Assembly: GCA_026874595.1 (NCBI GenBank)
Contig: CM049306.1
Coordinates: 28,823,519 to 28,887,518 of the forward strand
Origin: Sipunculus nudus
Lineage: Eukaryota > Annelida > Sipuncula > Golfingiida > Sipunculidae
DNA: 64,000 bases
Direction: 5' to 3'
Made by a program: the position numbers and the translations under genes
Part shown: positions 33,411 to 64,000 of the stretch, in pieces
Layout of the letters: every line of letters begins with the position of its first letter
Numbering within the stretch: position 1 is the first letter of the stretch
The notes under the pieces: model-generated
What the model was told of the DNA's origin: nothing
Databases searched by the model: none
The model's input: only the letters and a program-made list of their open reading frames with translations

Positions 33411-36400
33411 GTAATAATGGGATATTATCAACAGGAATATGTCTGTAGTGTTAACGGAGTGATAATTCAAGAACCCACCTTTGGTGTTTTTAAGGAAGGA
33501 AGGAGATAATTTAATTAATTTACTCAGAAATTATGGTGAAAGGGCTCTAAAATAGTGACCTTGGCCACCAAGTTCAACAACATGAGGCCTCGTCAACATT
33601 GTACTTAGTAGAAGTACTCCAGTGACCGCGCAAAAATCTTAGTGGCGCTACCATGACCTAGAGTAGACGGAACGTTGAGTTAGTGGCATTTTTCAAATCA
33701 TTAACTGGGTTTTTTTCTCCCTAGAATTAGAAAACTTTAGTAGTTTTTGCCTTGCATGTTTAGAATCTGGGGTTATAGCCTAGGTGGCGTGACTATTTAC
33801 AGTCCGGGACAGTCCAACACAGTACGGGCCTCACTCAGTACCGTCCGGGACCCTGCTGTACCATCCAGGGCTCTAGAACACTGTCCAAGACACCATAACT
33901 AATTTAAATAGTATTACTTTTAAAATGCATACAGACAGAAGCGGATCCTGGGGGGGGGGGGGGGTCCAGGGGGTTTGGACCCCCTTTTTTCATAAGAAAC
34001 AACTTTTTTTAAAGGCATCAGACAAAATTTTGCCGCCTGGACCCTCCCTTTTTTAGACCTGAGGACCCTTTTTTAGGGTTTTCATTTGTCCTCCTGGGTT
34101 GGACCCCCCCCTTTTCCTAAATCCTGGATCCGCCCCTGACAGACACTTATCAAAGTAAAAGATACCCTTTTATTGTTAATTGAATGCATTCTGAATATAA
34201 TTATATACCAACCAGGAGAACGTCATGGCAATAGAACCATCCCTGAACAGATCTGACATCAACAATGCGCACTAACCAAATTAAATATACTACATATTAA
34301 AATATTAACACTCTTATTAGGGCACTGCTTGTCAAGCGGTGCCCTTTAGTGATCACCATGTCAGTCTGTCCATCCATCTGTACTTCCGTCCTTTCGTCAG
34401 TGTCACTTTCTTTTGCACACGATAACTCAACAACAACACACTGCAGCCTTCCCAAATTCACAGGGATGATTGGTACCTATAATGGCTCCAGACCTATTGA
34501 ATAACAGACATGTTGGAATTCCAAAATGGCCTCCACAGCCCAATCACTGATTTTCTTTCGCTGGCAATAACTCAACAACAACATACTGCACCTTTTCCAA
34601 ATTCACAGGGATGATGGTACCTATGAGGGCTCCAGATCTATTGAATTACAGACATGTTGGAATTCCAATATGGCCGCCACAGCCCAATTGCTGATTTTCT
34701 TTCACGCACTATAACTCAACAACAACATACTGCAGCTTTCCCAAATTCACAGGAATGGTTGGTACCTATTAAGGCTCCAGACCTATTGAATTACAGACCT
34801 GTCCGAATTCCAATATGGGCGCCACAACCCGATTGCTGATTTTCTTTCACATGCGATAACTCAACAACAACCCACTGCAGCTTTCCCAAATTCACAGGGA
34901 TGATTGGTACCTATGAGGGCTCCAGACCTATTGACTTACAGACTTGTTGGAATTCCAATATGGCCGCCATAGCCCGATCGCTGATATTCTTTCGTGCAAC
35001 AACTCAACAAAAACCTGCTGCTTTCCCAAATTCACAGGGATGATAGTACCTATGAGGGCTCCAGACCAATTGAATTACAGACCTTTGGGAATTCCAATAT
35101 GGCCACCACAGCATAATTGCTGATTTTCTTTTGCACAATAACTCAACAACAACATACTGCAGCTTTCACAAATTTACAGGGATTATTGTTACATATGAGG
35201 GCTCCAGACCTATTGAATTACAGACCTGTTAGAATTCCAATATGGCTGCCACAGCTGGATCGCTGATTTTCTTTCGCACGCTATAACTCAACAACAACCT
35301 AATGCAGCTTATCCAATTTCACAGGGATCATTGGTGCCTATTGAACCTATTGAATTACAGACTTGCTCAAAATCAAATATGGCTGACAGCCTACATTCGG
35401 TGATTTTCTATTGCACTCATTATTTCAGACATATATTCTTTTATATCATTTGATCCAGTAGTATTTTTCCTCATGCATATGGATAAAAACCTGTTTCTGT
35501 TTATCCTATTTTTCAAATTTAACAATTTTAAGCTGGTCCTGGTGTCTCTTTCAGTGTCTTTGAGCCCTGGACGGTACAGCAGGGTCCTGGACAGTATTAA
35601 AGGAGGCCTGGATGGTCCCGGACTGTAATTAGTCATACCCTAACCTAGCTGCATTATATCATTTTTATGCACTAAAATGTGGGCTCAATGCGTAATAAAC
35701 ACTCAGCTAGTGAACCCACATTCCCACATTTTGTTTCTTATAAATTCCCAAATTTCTGCCATTGAACCCACATTCATTTTGTGCAGAATGAACCTGCTTT
35801 TGCAGTTCTGGTATTTTTGTCAATAACGTGTTGAGCTGTATGTCCACAAATGCGGTGCGGATGCGTCTTAAATCACACATATGGAAAAAAGGACTGTGTT
35901 CATTTATGCGGTGCGGATACATTTTTTGCCAACTGGACCATAGGCGCAGGTACGAAAACGCATGCGGAAACATGCCATATTTTAGAGTTGAAAGACCTGA
36001 AAATGTACTGACAAACGTATCTAATGGACACACAAAATATCTGCATATGTATCTGCACGGCACACGCAACGCATCCATTCAAGTAGACACACAGCTTAAA
36101 ATGTCAAGAAAAGTAAGTCAACTACAAATGTTAGGCCTATATGCAAAATGAATTTGATCTTTAATGGTGTTAATTGATTTATGAACACTTAGGCTGTCAG
36201 CCTTTATTATTAGTGCAATGTTATAAATATAATAAGTTCTAATCTGACTTCATATTATGCAAAAAATATACATAATTAGGCATCATTTTGTCAGACAAAT
36301 AGGTGGAAAGTGAAACATACCATTGGATCATTCCTGACAGAATATATTTAAAGCCAGCTGTTCACCAGACACCCACCTTTTCTACATAATTTATGTAAAT

Positions 36401-39400
36401 TTCTGGCTTAATCTTTGTACATATTAATGAACTTTGCGTAATTCCTATTAAGAAAAATTATTATTATGTCACTGTGATGGATGTATGAGCTTGTTCATCT
36501 ACAATGTTGACAAACTGCAAAACCATGTAACTGAAGGTGTGTGGTTGCAAAAGTGCAGAAGTTGAAAGGTAACTAGTCACAAAATACCCTTTGCAAATCT
36601 TTGGTTCATCTTAGTTGCCACCAGATGTCCTTGGTGAAGGTTTGCAGATTATTTTGGGGACCCCCCCACATGTTATAAACATGTGGAGATAATTAATACA
36701 AACAGCCTGTGTGTGGTTGCATTGGTGTTTTCTTGTCTATTTTTATGAAGGGATTATCTTGAAAGTAATATAAGTCAGATATTGGAATATACTCCTTTTT
36801 AAAAGTAGGATGTAATGAGTTGATCTTTCAGTATCCCATTGAAACTTTATACACAAATGAAGGTCTAGATGAGGTATAGATGCCATACATGAAGTACAGA
36901 CTTCATAACTTGACATGTGCAAGATATATTGATATTTAAAATGGGGTCATGACCTTTACTAGATGAGTGACCTTGACCTTAAATAGGTCCAATTTTTGGG
37001 AAAATCACACAAATTCTTAAATATCTAAAAAATTCTTGCATGAATTGTTCCAAAAATGAAGTTGCCCAAAGATCTTGGATAGTGTTGTCATGTACCGGAA
37101 ACTGGTGGTACCACCTGTTATTCTTTTCTTGTTTTCATGTCTTTTAATACCCCCTTCATTGCCATTTGACAGTACTTAACATTATAAGTAAAAAACTAAG
37201 AGACAGATTTTTTTCATATAATGCATATACATATATATGGATGATGGGATGAGGTATATTTGAATTTGGATCATGATCTCTCCTATGAGAGTGGCCTTGA
37301 ATATTCCCATACTTGGTGAAAATATTTTTTTCTCAAGTTGATAGATGTAAGAAACCATGGTCGCTTGCTAAGTGTCAGTATCTGGTGCTGAAGATTGGGG
37401 TCCTATTCTCTAAGGGGGGGGGGGGGGGGGGTAATTGCCTTGTATTTTTATTGCACCACAAATGCCAAGAAATTCTAGTTACATATTATTAATTTCCTGA
37501 TAGGTGTGCCTTCTTTCAGCACTAATCAGTAGGTTATTACTTCTGTTATTAAAGGGGCCCAATCACCTATAAAGCATGTTGAGTAAACACGAAAAATAGC
37601 TTCTTCCCTTTAAAATAAATATGTACCTGCCAAAATATTGCCCTTAAACCGTTTGCTTTCTCCTGTAAACAAATGTTAAAAACAGTGGACCGGGTGTGAT
37701 GAAAGGTGTCAACATAAACACAGCGCGTGGGCAGTGTACACTGCTGGGTGAAAACTTGTCAATCAGGTGATGCCCTGTCTGACTTAGCCCAAAAAATGTA
37801 ATTCATGTTTCTGCTGGCTGAAACACAGCGTGTTGCCCCTCTTAATCGGAACTCCGGTCACGCGACGTTGTTATAATCAGACTGTGTCCAACATGCAAAG
37901 CCATAACATGGTGTTAAACAACCGTATGCAAGGAAATGAGACCGTGTGCTTGGCTGGTTTTGCTGGGAAACCTTTGTATAAAGCAAAACTGAACTGATAA
38001 CTTGTGAAAGAATAGCCATAATTTAGCTCCGATTATGTCCCTTTAATGTAGTTTGCATTTTATGACATACACATTAAGCACTTACCTTGGAAAGAGCCAC
38101 ACATTGAAGGGCATGCATCAGTTGTTTCTGAACTCCCTCCTGCTGTGTTACTTACTCCTGCTGTGTAATAAAAATATTCCTGGATTCCACAGTGTGTAGC
38201 TACATAAATACCCTGGTGATACCCAAATAAGCAGTGAGCAGGTTTGACCCTTGACAGTGACATGGTGACTGGAACCCATATATGTAATATGATTTGCCTT
38301 TTTACATGATTTTAATGTTATTGTGTTTTCTTTTACAGTTTTGCCGATATGCCTTTTTCTTCTCTGGGATAGCCTATGGTCATTATAGATATAGTAAGTA
38401 TATTTAGACTTCATGTTTTACAAAGAAGTGGGTCTTTATTAAAGGGGCCCAATCACCTATAAAGCATTTTGAATAAACACGAAAAATAGCTTCATCCCTT
38501 GAAAATAAATTGGTACCTGCCAAAATATTGCCCTGAAATCATTTGCCTACTCCTTTTAACAAGTGTTAAAACAGTGAAGCGGGAGCGATCACAGGTGTCA
38601 ACATAACACAGCGGGTGGGCCACAAGACCCGCCAATCATGAGATGCCCTGACTGACTTGACCCCTAAAATGTAATACATGTTTCTTGTAGCTGAAACATC
38701 GCTAATATGGCTCACAGCCTTGTTATGGCAAAATGCGAGGTACTGACTATCTGCTGGGATGGTTTAGCTGGAAAACTTTTGTATAAAGCAAAACTGAACT
38801 GATAGTGTGAAAGAATATAGACATAATATTGCTCCTGATTATATCCCTTTAAGTAATATAGAATTAAATGTGAGAAATTGAAATAAATTCCTTTCCATTA
38901 ATGTTCAATCTTAAACATTTATTAGTGCTATTAAAACCTGTTTGGAATTTAAAATATAATTATTTGACTGATACACTGTCACGAATTCCTGAGGTTCATT
39001 TGTTAACCATGAAACCAACTTTTAACTTGAAGTTCAATGGAGAAATGACTGCTTAAGTCACCTGTTAAAATATGACTGTGTGAGGAGTCATCTGTTGATA
39101 CTTGTTGAAATTTGAAACTGTATGTTCATAATAAATCCTCATTATAGCTTAATTACTGATAAGCTAGCATGAGTGGACTCAGTGTAACCATACATGTTGT
39201 TTACTGGTAAAAACTAAAACGTTTGAAATTATGAGTGCTGAAGCATGATGTGCTATCAGTATTGGTTATAAATTGAAAATTGTGCTTAAACATTGAACTT
39301 TGTTTTTTTAAATTTATAGCTTTGAGGTGACAAAAGTTTTTGTGTACATCATGTTTGTTAGGTTTCCTTGTCATTTACCAGATACCAATTATTTGATGTT

Positions 39401-40564
39401 TAATTTTAAGATTTGATCAGCAGCCTGTGCCACTGGTTTCTTGGAGATTTCTAACTGAATCGGATAAATTATGATAAAATATCTTTGAAGAACGTGCGTT
39501 TGGGACAAGATGAATGCGTGAAAAGTGATTCATGTTATCTGTATCAAAGGTGGGAATCCATTTGTGTATAATTTGACATGGGGTAAGTGATGTATATTAT
39601 GATATTCCAGATTACTTGGCTAAGAAGGAAGAGAAGATCCAGGCTTACGAAAACAAGATCAAGGAACAGCGAGCCATCCGTCTAGCAGCAGAGAAAGAAG
39701 CAAGCTCTAAAGGTAGGGTGTCCCTCCAGCTAAGATCAATAGTAGTCTAATGTTTAGAGAGAAATATAACAACAGTACAGAAAATATAAATTGACAGAAG
39801 ACAAACCAATATTGTTTATACATGTTGGTTTTTTATCCCCTTATATCCATTGTTTGACTGGTGTTCATTTTATGTAAATTAAATATTTATATGATGAACT
39901 ACTCATATTTCTGAGTTTATTAAATGTGAATTTATAGTAAAGCACCAACTGAGCTAAAGAAAATGATTTTCCAGTGTGGCATGCAGGAAAGCTTAAAATA
40001 TTATTTAAAAAATTCATTTAGGTATATATAAATATTATGATTTAAGTGAACTTTTGTGTGAACATAAATATGGGTAAGAGTTCAAAATGAGGATATGACC
40101 GTGACATCTTAAGTAATCTTGTCCTTGTTTGGGGGAAAGATATCTATTGGGATCAGGTTCTCCAGGAATGGCTGGATGGCTTGTTCTGAAATTTCGTATG
40201 CTCGTTTTCTTAGCATCATTTGGTTTACATGACTTGTGTTTCCAATTGTCACATAGTTATTTTCTCTTTTTCTTACAGGGACATAAAATCCTGTAGCAAA
40301 ATAATATAAAAAGTGGGTAAAATTTTAATATGTGGCATGTCCATAAAATATGGGTGTGTGAACCTGTTTAAAATGGGGAGTTGCCAAGGTCTGCTGTCTT
40401 TGTTTTGCTTGTATTTACAAAAATGGGTAAGGATAAATATTAAGTTTTGTGTATGTTTGCACAATAATTATTAAAAGACCTGAATTCACTGACTGTATTC
40501 TTTTCTCTTTTTAGCTGAGATGCTACAACTGGCCAAGGATGCAGGAGTAACACCCAAAGACTAG
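33366..40564 (+). CDS. ATP5ME: ATP synthase subunit e, mitochondrial (F1Fo, ATP5ME type), four exons
   Basis: A small membrane subunit of mitochondrial F1Fo-ATP synthase, needed with subunit g for dimerisation of the complex in the inner membrane. Four exons (33366-33410, 38339-38393, 39611-39712, 40515-40564) join in phase to 83 codons plus stop. Residues 10-15 (VSPLIK) and 16-33 (FCRYAFFFSGIAYGHYRY) form the conserved N-terminus and single transmembrane helix, with the GxxxG-like 'SGIAYG' that corresponds to 'LGVAYG' of the human protein. Residues 34-83 are a charged, probably coiled-coil tail. The start ATGG is preceded by ccaac, and the family's usual N-terminal length (about 12 residues before SPLI) is respected. 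Length is close to the ~70 aa vertebrate protein with a slightly longer tail. All introns are GT-AG. Confidence 0.93.
33939..34139. mobile_element. Foldback MITE (GCGGATCC...GGATCCGC)
   Basis: Inverted ends 'gcggatcctggggg' and 'aatcctggatccgc' enclose G/C-tract inverted segments ('ggtccaggggg' / 'ttggacccccc'). A foldback MITE with this end type is widespread in invertebrate genomes. It is nested in the 1.87-kb TIR element. Confidence 0.7.
34318..34345. repeat. Hairpin heading the 143-bp array
   Basis: GGGCACTGCTTG-tc-AAGCGGTGCCC forms a near-perfect stem-loop immediately before the tandem repeats. Confidence 0.7.
34420..35390. repeat. Tandem array, seven units of ~143 bp
   Basis: The landmark 'ataactcaacaacaac' recurs near 34423, 34567, 34711, 34855, 34997, 35138 and 35283. 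Each unit also has 'cccaaattcacagggatga', 'gctccagacctattgaat' and 'ggaattccaatatgg'. It is confined within the 1.87-kb TIR element. Confidence 0.9.
35648..37547 (+). other. ATP5ME intron 1, middle part
   Basis: 35828-36110 has 'gcggtgcgga' repeats and overlapping open frames on both strands without family resemblance, likely a repeat. 36880-37330 is a reverse-orientation copy of the 5390-6600 repeat ('gaccttgaccttaaatagg'). 37408-37431 is a G tract. The rest is unremarkable. Confidence 0.55.
37548..38047 (+). mobile_element. MITE copy 1 (500 bp)
   Basis: Starts ATTAAAGGGGCCCAATCACC and ends GATTATGTCCCTTTAAT. The short inverted ends ATTAAAGGG / CCCTTTAAT suggest a MITE. The same element recurs at 38438-38853 (direct) and 22173-22560 (inverted). 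Confidence 0.75.
38339..38393 (+). CDS. ATP5ME: ATP5ME exon 2 (transmembrane segment)
   Basis: Acceptor CTTTTACAG, donor ATATA|GTAAGT, 55 bp, phase 0 in and 1 out. Encodes the hydrophobic helix with SGIAYG and the following HYRY. It is flanked on both sides by direct copies of a MITE. Confidence 0.93.
38438..38853 (+). mobile_element. MITE copy 2 (416 bp)
   Basis: Same start ATTAAAGGGGCCC and shared internal blocks ('aaaatagcttc', 'tacctgccaaaatattgccc', 'gatgccctgactgac'). It has an internal deletion relative to copy 1 and ends ATATCCCTTTAAG. Confidence 0.75.
38854..39610 (+). other. ATP5ME intron 2, distal part
   Basis: AT-rich; nothing recognised. Confidence 0.6.
39611..39712 (+). CDS. 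ATP5ME: ATP5ME exon 3
   Basis: Acceptor ATTCCAG, donor TAAAG|GTAGGG, 102 bp, phase 1 in and out. Encodes NYLAKKEEKIQAYENK followed by a Lys/Glu/Ala-rich helix. The YNYL junction matches the human RYNYL. Confidence 0.93.
39713..40514 (+). other. ATP5ME intron 3
   Basis: AT-rich; nothing recognised apart from the splice signals. Confidence 0.7.
40515..40564 (+). CDS. ATP5ME: ATP5ME exon 4 with stop
   Basis: Acceptor CTTTTTAG, 50 bp, encodes AEMLQLAKDAGVTPKD and TAG at 40562-40564. Confidence 0.92.
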
Positions 40565-40736
40565 GACAGAGACCAATATGTAGACAATGATCTTGTACAA
40601 ACATATAAATAGCTCTGATGGTCCAAGCCTACAGAAGCCAACATAACACCAGGCAGTGATGTCACTGATGACGCCAAACATCACCTGTTAGTTGTATGTG
40701 CCTATGGAACCTGTAATTTAACCATCTTTCTGTACC

Positions 40737-40742
40737 ATTAAA
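40737..40742 (+). terminator. ATP5ME polyadenylation signal
   Basis: ATTAAA 173 bases after the stop codon, followed by a GT-rich stretch (tgttgttttgtg at 40759) as expected for the downstream element. Confidence 0.65.
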
Positions 40743-40764
40743 TGACTGTTATTTGATCTGTTGT

Positions 40765-41417
40765 TTTGTGTTTTCTCTTCAAATAAGAGCCAGACATTTT
40801 GAGTATGCATGTCCGGTATGTATGAATGCAAGTGTACAACTAGGGCACATTTAGTTTGATGTACATGTATTTATAATAGCCATACTCCCTAAAATTGTAT
40901 GGCAGTACCAGCATTCAGTGAAGTTTTACACAAGAAGGGTTTACTCGTATCAAATTAGAAGGAGGGGGTTGGGGTATATTTGACCTGTAAAAGGCTGGCA
41001 CTTTTAAGTGGAACTTTGGACCATTGCAGGTTTTACAAATAAATGCAGTCCATCACTGTCGTTATAACCTGCAGAAAGCCATGGTCATCAGTGTGTGGAA
41101 AAACTGGCATGTAACTAATGGTTAAAATGGATACTGCTGCAAGATTTTGTTAAAGCCAAAATTGAACATCACTTGTGCTCTTGGTAAACAAAGTTATCTT
41201 TTAACCAGGATATAAAATTTGAGATCTGAAAGTTAGTTACTTTGTAACTCATTTAAGAAATTAAATCGTTGAAATCTGGTGTACTTAAAAAATAGGTACA
41301 GTTTACAGGTAAAGAATATGCATCAAACCCATGTCTGAGTAGCTTGCTATTTATCTTGACCTTTTCTAATGAAATACTACATGAGAAAGAATCACAAAAA
41401 TGAAACTTTTTAGATAT
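40765..41417. other. Tail-to-tail intergenic gap
   Basis: Between the ATP5ME polyadenylation site and the presumed 3' end of the minus-strand WW-like gene. No feature seen. Confidence 0.5.
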
Positions 41418-43965
41418 TTTATTTCAACCACAAACATACAATTATCTGCAAACTACAAACCTGTGAATATTCAGTTTGCAAAATGGAGGGAATGAGAGTT
41501 AACAAACAGCAAGTGTTAAAACTACACTTGCTCATGAGTACAGCTTAGAGCTGTGAAGATGAACAATTCATAAACATGAGATTATGTCATTACAAATGCC
41601 ATGAAAACCAACAATCACCTTTCAATACCAAACTGCTCAAAATTGCAAGCACAGTGGCACCCTGTTTAAAGCTGTTATGTACATGTATATAATAAATATT
41701 AAGATTGGCAAAAGGATAGTGAAGGGGTGATCAATGGGTTTACAGTAAACTGGTTATCCTCAGTCATCAAGGAATATTAAGACTATCAAACTATTAGGCT
41801 ATTTCACCCCAACCAGGCCTTTAAAAGCAAAGTCCTGCAAAAGTGACCTGACTTCCCTTAACAAAAATCACCCCTTCCCTGAATTTTTATCAGATTCTCC
41901 TGAAAACATTGAACAGTTAACTTTAGAATGAGTTTTAAGTGAGTTTTTAATAGCTTAAAAAGATGGTACAGCATTAAATCACTCTAACAATTCTGTTCCT
42001 GTCACAGGCAAAAGATGAGAAATCACTTGAAAATATCATGCAATCTTTTAATCTAGCTGCTTTAAGTTTCCTACCACAAACCACAACTTGTAATATGCCC
42101 CTGAGAGCATGAATATCTATATCTCAAACGGCCAAAAGCAAATTATAATGAAAATCTAAAAAAACAAAACCAGTTGGAACAAAAGGAACATGTGCCTGTG
42201 CACTTACATGTGCCCTATTTCCATCTTTCTTCAAATATAACAACTAACACTAATATTTAATATTCAGCAGTGGAAACACAAATATGAAACTTGTACTAAT
42301 TTGACAATACTGGCAGACAAACAGATTGCTCATCGGTGAGTTCACTGTAGAGCAAGTATGTCATGATGCACAATGAAATTCATACTCTTACAAACATTTT
42401 TACACATTTATAACCTGTGAACAAAGTAATATATATATGTGTGTATGAACATTATGAGAAATTTACACAAGTTTCCCTGTCCTTATATAATATGACTTTG
42501 GTTTAAGCAAAAAATGTGATCATATCACTAATACATGAAAGTATACAAAAGATATTACCAGTTTTTTTTACTTTTTGAAGTGTGAAAGAAGCACTTAAGA
42601 AACAACACAAAATGGCCATGCACATGGGTAATACTGATAAGCTGAGCAAGTGATATCTGTATCACTAGTAGACATTAACAAGCAAACAAGGCAAATTCAC
42701 ACTTACAGATATGATATCCACATACATGGAATTACATCAACAGATTTGTGCATGGTTAGGTTTGGGGGGGGGGGGTGATTTAGATTTTCAGCATCACAGG
42801 CGGATATGTATATTTACCTGTGTGTAAAATAACTATATAACTTGCTTGCAGCAGGATCAACCTGACTTCTGAAACCCACTGCATCTGGTGCATCACTGAT
42901 GAATAATTATGATTTAACCCCCCCCCCCCCCCAAAAAAAAAAATCTGCTTTGAAATGTAAAAAATTCTACATGATTATATGAAAATATGATTATTCCACT
43001 GACAAACCCAGAGAAAAATAAACGGCTATTGTCAGTCAGAGCAGGCTACAATTAGTAGGTAATTTGAGTACAAGATATTTAAAGTTGAATGTCCATTGTA
43101 CTGAATCAGTGGGAAGTAAATGTTAAAAAAAGCTATTCAAACACTTAACACATGAAAAGTGCAGCCTATTATTGCAATTTCCACTATCATAAATGACCCT
43201 GCAATTCTGAAAAAAAAAAGAAGGTACTTGCACTTTTGAAAATACTGTTGCTAAGGATATTGATAAATTTTTGATAAATTTTGAATGCCCAATTCTCAAC
43301 TTGAATATTGATTATTCTAAAGATTTTATATTCAAAACCTAGTAGATCCAGCCTAGTAGATCATGAAATTTGGATATAAACCTTTTTTGTTATCTTAATA
43401 TAATAGAAGGATTGTAATCTTTGATTATTATCAATCTGACAGTGATGTCAAGGTAGGTCACCTATGAGTTAATTTGTTTTTTCTCCCCAAAAAAGACCTG
43501 AGATGGCAATAGAGACCTTTCAGAGACCTTTCTTCTCTCTAAATCAACAATGCGTAAAATGATATATGTTTTGACGACTGAAAACTATATCCCAGTGTTT
43601 ATGTCCTGTAAGAACTACTAAAGCACTAAGGCCTAAACCCAAACATCTGTCCACTTATCTCTAAGGAAGTTAAGGAGGAAGTGACAAACAATGTGTTATG
43701 AAGGCTGCATAACAAAAGCATCACTTCCTTACACCTTTGTTAAGTATTTTAATATTTTACAAACTAGTTGTGATCATCATGAGCAAGAAATTTTAATTAT
43801 TTTTAGTAGTCTGAGAAAACTTCCACATATAGTGTTTAAAAGTCCAGTGTTTAACAAGTCAGTGTGTTTTACATGTACTTCTACACCATCTCTTTCACCC
43901 TCCTATAGACTGTTCAGGTGTTATGGTGCACTGTTACAGTTGACAAAATCCTGTTCTGGTGGTGC
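41418..43965 (-). other. Candidate long 3' UTR of the WW-like gene
   Basis: From the stop codon at 43966 the minus strand runs about 2.5 kb of low-repeat, AT-rich DNA to AATAAA (41423-41418). The satellite families of the window are absent, which fits an exonic region. There are C and G tracts at 42767-42776 and 42902-42914. Inference only. Confidence 0.35.
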
Positions 43966-62458
<18,493 letters not shown>

Positions 62459-63166
62459 TAGTGCGTCCGTCTGTGGAGGCAAAGGAAGACCGGAGTTAAT
62501 TAAAACTTGAATAAAACTGTCCTTTACGGCCTTGTGTTTTCTCAGAATGTGTAATAAAATTCCTGCCCTAGATCCAGGGATATGACCAAGCTGAGGACTG
62601 CTTACACTGTCACGTGGCCTTTTCAGGCGACTCGCTTGGTCGCGCGTTCTTTTCAATTTAGATTATATAAAATGTAGAGAAGTCCGCGACAATCCTGTTT
62701 TAATAACACGCTTAAATAATCATGTTTTTATTTATATCTGACACAAACAATCATTAGAAGTTTAAAATAAACGAGCATTGACGGAAAGTGTGGGAAATCC
62801 TTGGCGGTTCTATTATCGCGCACCTGCCGATTCTGGGTGTCAGACGATCTTTATTTCTGCAAAATACTTAAAAGACCTGTTATATTTATTAATCTTAGAG
62901 TCTTTATGATACCCAAAAACTTTTAAAAAGATTACACAACAAAACAAATGACATTTTTACAGTTTAAAAAAATTGGAGTGGTATGACTGTCAAAAATGAG
63001 TGGCCAGTCATACAATTCACCTTTCCCCAGTGGCCTGTCACACTACTCTCGATGGTCATGTATGCTGCTTCAGACCTGTTTTGACCTCTAGAATGGCTTG
63101 AAAAAAATTTTACCTGATATTTACCCTGAAAATTCATACTCGACTTATATGCGAGTTTTTACGGTA

Positions 63167-64000
63167 TGTCAAATTACTTTTCATTTATCATGTTTGTAGA
63201 GTGCAAGTTCAAAAGAATCTTAACACAAGAGCCCAGCACATGGTGCATAAAGTGCTCGTTGCATATCTTGAGAACTCTGACCTCTTTAATATCAGTGAAC
63301 TTTGCTAAGAATGTATTACAGGTGAGAAACTGTATTGGTTAATATTAATAATAAGTTTCATGAAAATCCATCAGATTTTCAGTAAGTCATCACGGCGCCA
63401 CCACCAAGGTCTGGTGACCTCTGACCTCATTAAATATGCATGGATTTTGCTGAAAATCGAAATAAGGCCTGATACTATATTGATTAATATTTCTCTCGAG
63501 TTTTATCAAATTCAATCGTATTCCTGGTAAGTAATTGAGGTGACACCCCAAAGCAGCCAAGAGACCTCAGACCGTATTAAATATGCATGGATTTTGAATA
63601 TTATCAAACTGGGGTTAGATAATGTATTGGTAAATAGTTATGGTGAATAAACAAAAAAAAATAGTTGTGGTGATTTCCGTGAAAATCAATCTAAGCCTCA
63701 GTAAGTTATTGCGGCTGCACTAAAAGTTTGACAGACAGACTGTGGGTATACAATAATACGTCCCGTCATAGACGGGCCTATAAAGGCTTCCCACACCAGG
63801 AAATGGTGTGATTACAAGCTTCAGTGGTGAATGTAATACTAACAATATAAGGTGGTATTGTACAACTTGCCTTCTACCATTTTTTAATTAATGCAGTCTG
63901 TTCCAGGTACATAAATATTTCAAACAAATCAAGAAAGCAATATTTGTTCAAATTTTATTTTTGCATTTATTTACATGTTACAGTGTCAGTATTTATTAGG
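63167..64000. repeat. Short tandem repeat (~130 bp units) and unclassified edge
   Basis: 63290-63720 has two to three units sharing 'attaaatatgcatggatttt', 'tgaaaatc' and 'cagtaag', each with a 'gcggcgccacc' or 'ggtgacacccc' piece, and ending in 'tgacagacagac'. Beyond 63760 nothing was recognised. Confidence 0.55.

Larger units (their letters stand above)
33781..35647. mobile_element. 1.87-kb non-autonomous TIR element in ATP5ME intron 1
   Basis: About 115-bp inverted repeats lie at both ends: the left carries 'tttacagtccgggac', 'gggaccctgctgtacc' and 'tccagggctc', and the right carries their complements at 35520-35647. The termini read TAGGT...ACCTA, compatible with TA-target insertion. The interior holds a nested MITE, a hairpin and a tandem array. 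No transposase frame. Confidence 0.78.

Noticed and set aside
35707-36151. Overlapping open frames of 107-123 codons
   Set aside because: They lie on opposite strands of a segment with 'gcggtgcgga' repeats in an ATP5ME intron; no recognisable domain or splice context.

Overview
This is a eukaryotic nuclear window, most likely from a marine lophotrochozoan invertebrate and probably a bivalve mollusc. Three things point there: small phase-matched exons separated by kilobases of AT-rich intron; a very high load of satellite-carrying transposons whose architecture resembles the bivalve 'pearl' / Helitron-like elements; and the sequence style of the ATP synthase subunit e exons. No bacterial gene organisation, rRNA or functional tRNA gene was seen. 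Species assignment is inference.

Three host genes can be assembled from exons. (1) A GPAT3/GPAT4-type glycerol-3-phosphate acyltransferase lies on the minus strand. Its first five coding exons are at 24352-24203, 18500-18422, 8735-8614, 8493-8451 and 7103-7049, and the rest runs off the left edge. (2) Mitochondrial ATP synthase subunit e (ATP5ME type) is complete on the plus strand, with four exons between 33366 and 40564 (83 aa). (3) A small, unrecognised protein with a WW-like segment is on the minus strand, with four putative exons between 62458 and 43966 (about 99 aa). GPAT and ATP5ME are divergent across about 9 kb. ATP5ME and the WW-like gene are convergent.

Most of the remaining DNA is repeats. 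Positions 1-5124, 10037-13165, 13340-15235, 17330-17950 and 46271-51594 hold two satellite families. Family A has a unit of about 336 bp. Family B has a dimeric unit of about 280 bp. Both are punctuated by the palindrome GGTGGCGCCACC, and they sit between defined transposon ends: a left end CAAGTGACCCATGGGTC and a right-end hairpin finishing CTAA. At 46271-51594 two nested insertions can be shown by rebuilding both empty sites. Positions 44135-45645 hold a 180-bp tandem array in another element. Positions 45840-46270 and 51595-52812 are the two halves of a 160-bp array split by that nested insertion. Positions 52813-59430 hold a 1.4-kb tandem array containing eleven CTCF-like motifs in one orientation.

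The GPAT-ATP5ME intergenic region holds a decayed Ty3/gypsy retrotransposon (27758-30975, minus strand) whose integrase lies upstream of reverse transcriptase, the Gmr1-like order. It is interrupted by a 432-bp miniature LTR element (TRIM, 29544-29975). That element has a tRNA-Pro-type primer-binding site, a polypurine tract and a target-site duplication, and its LTRs carry tRNA-like Pol III A and B boxes. The ATP5ME introns carry a 1.9-kb TIR element and two direct copies of a 0.4-0.5-kb MITE flanking exon 2.
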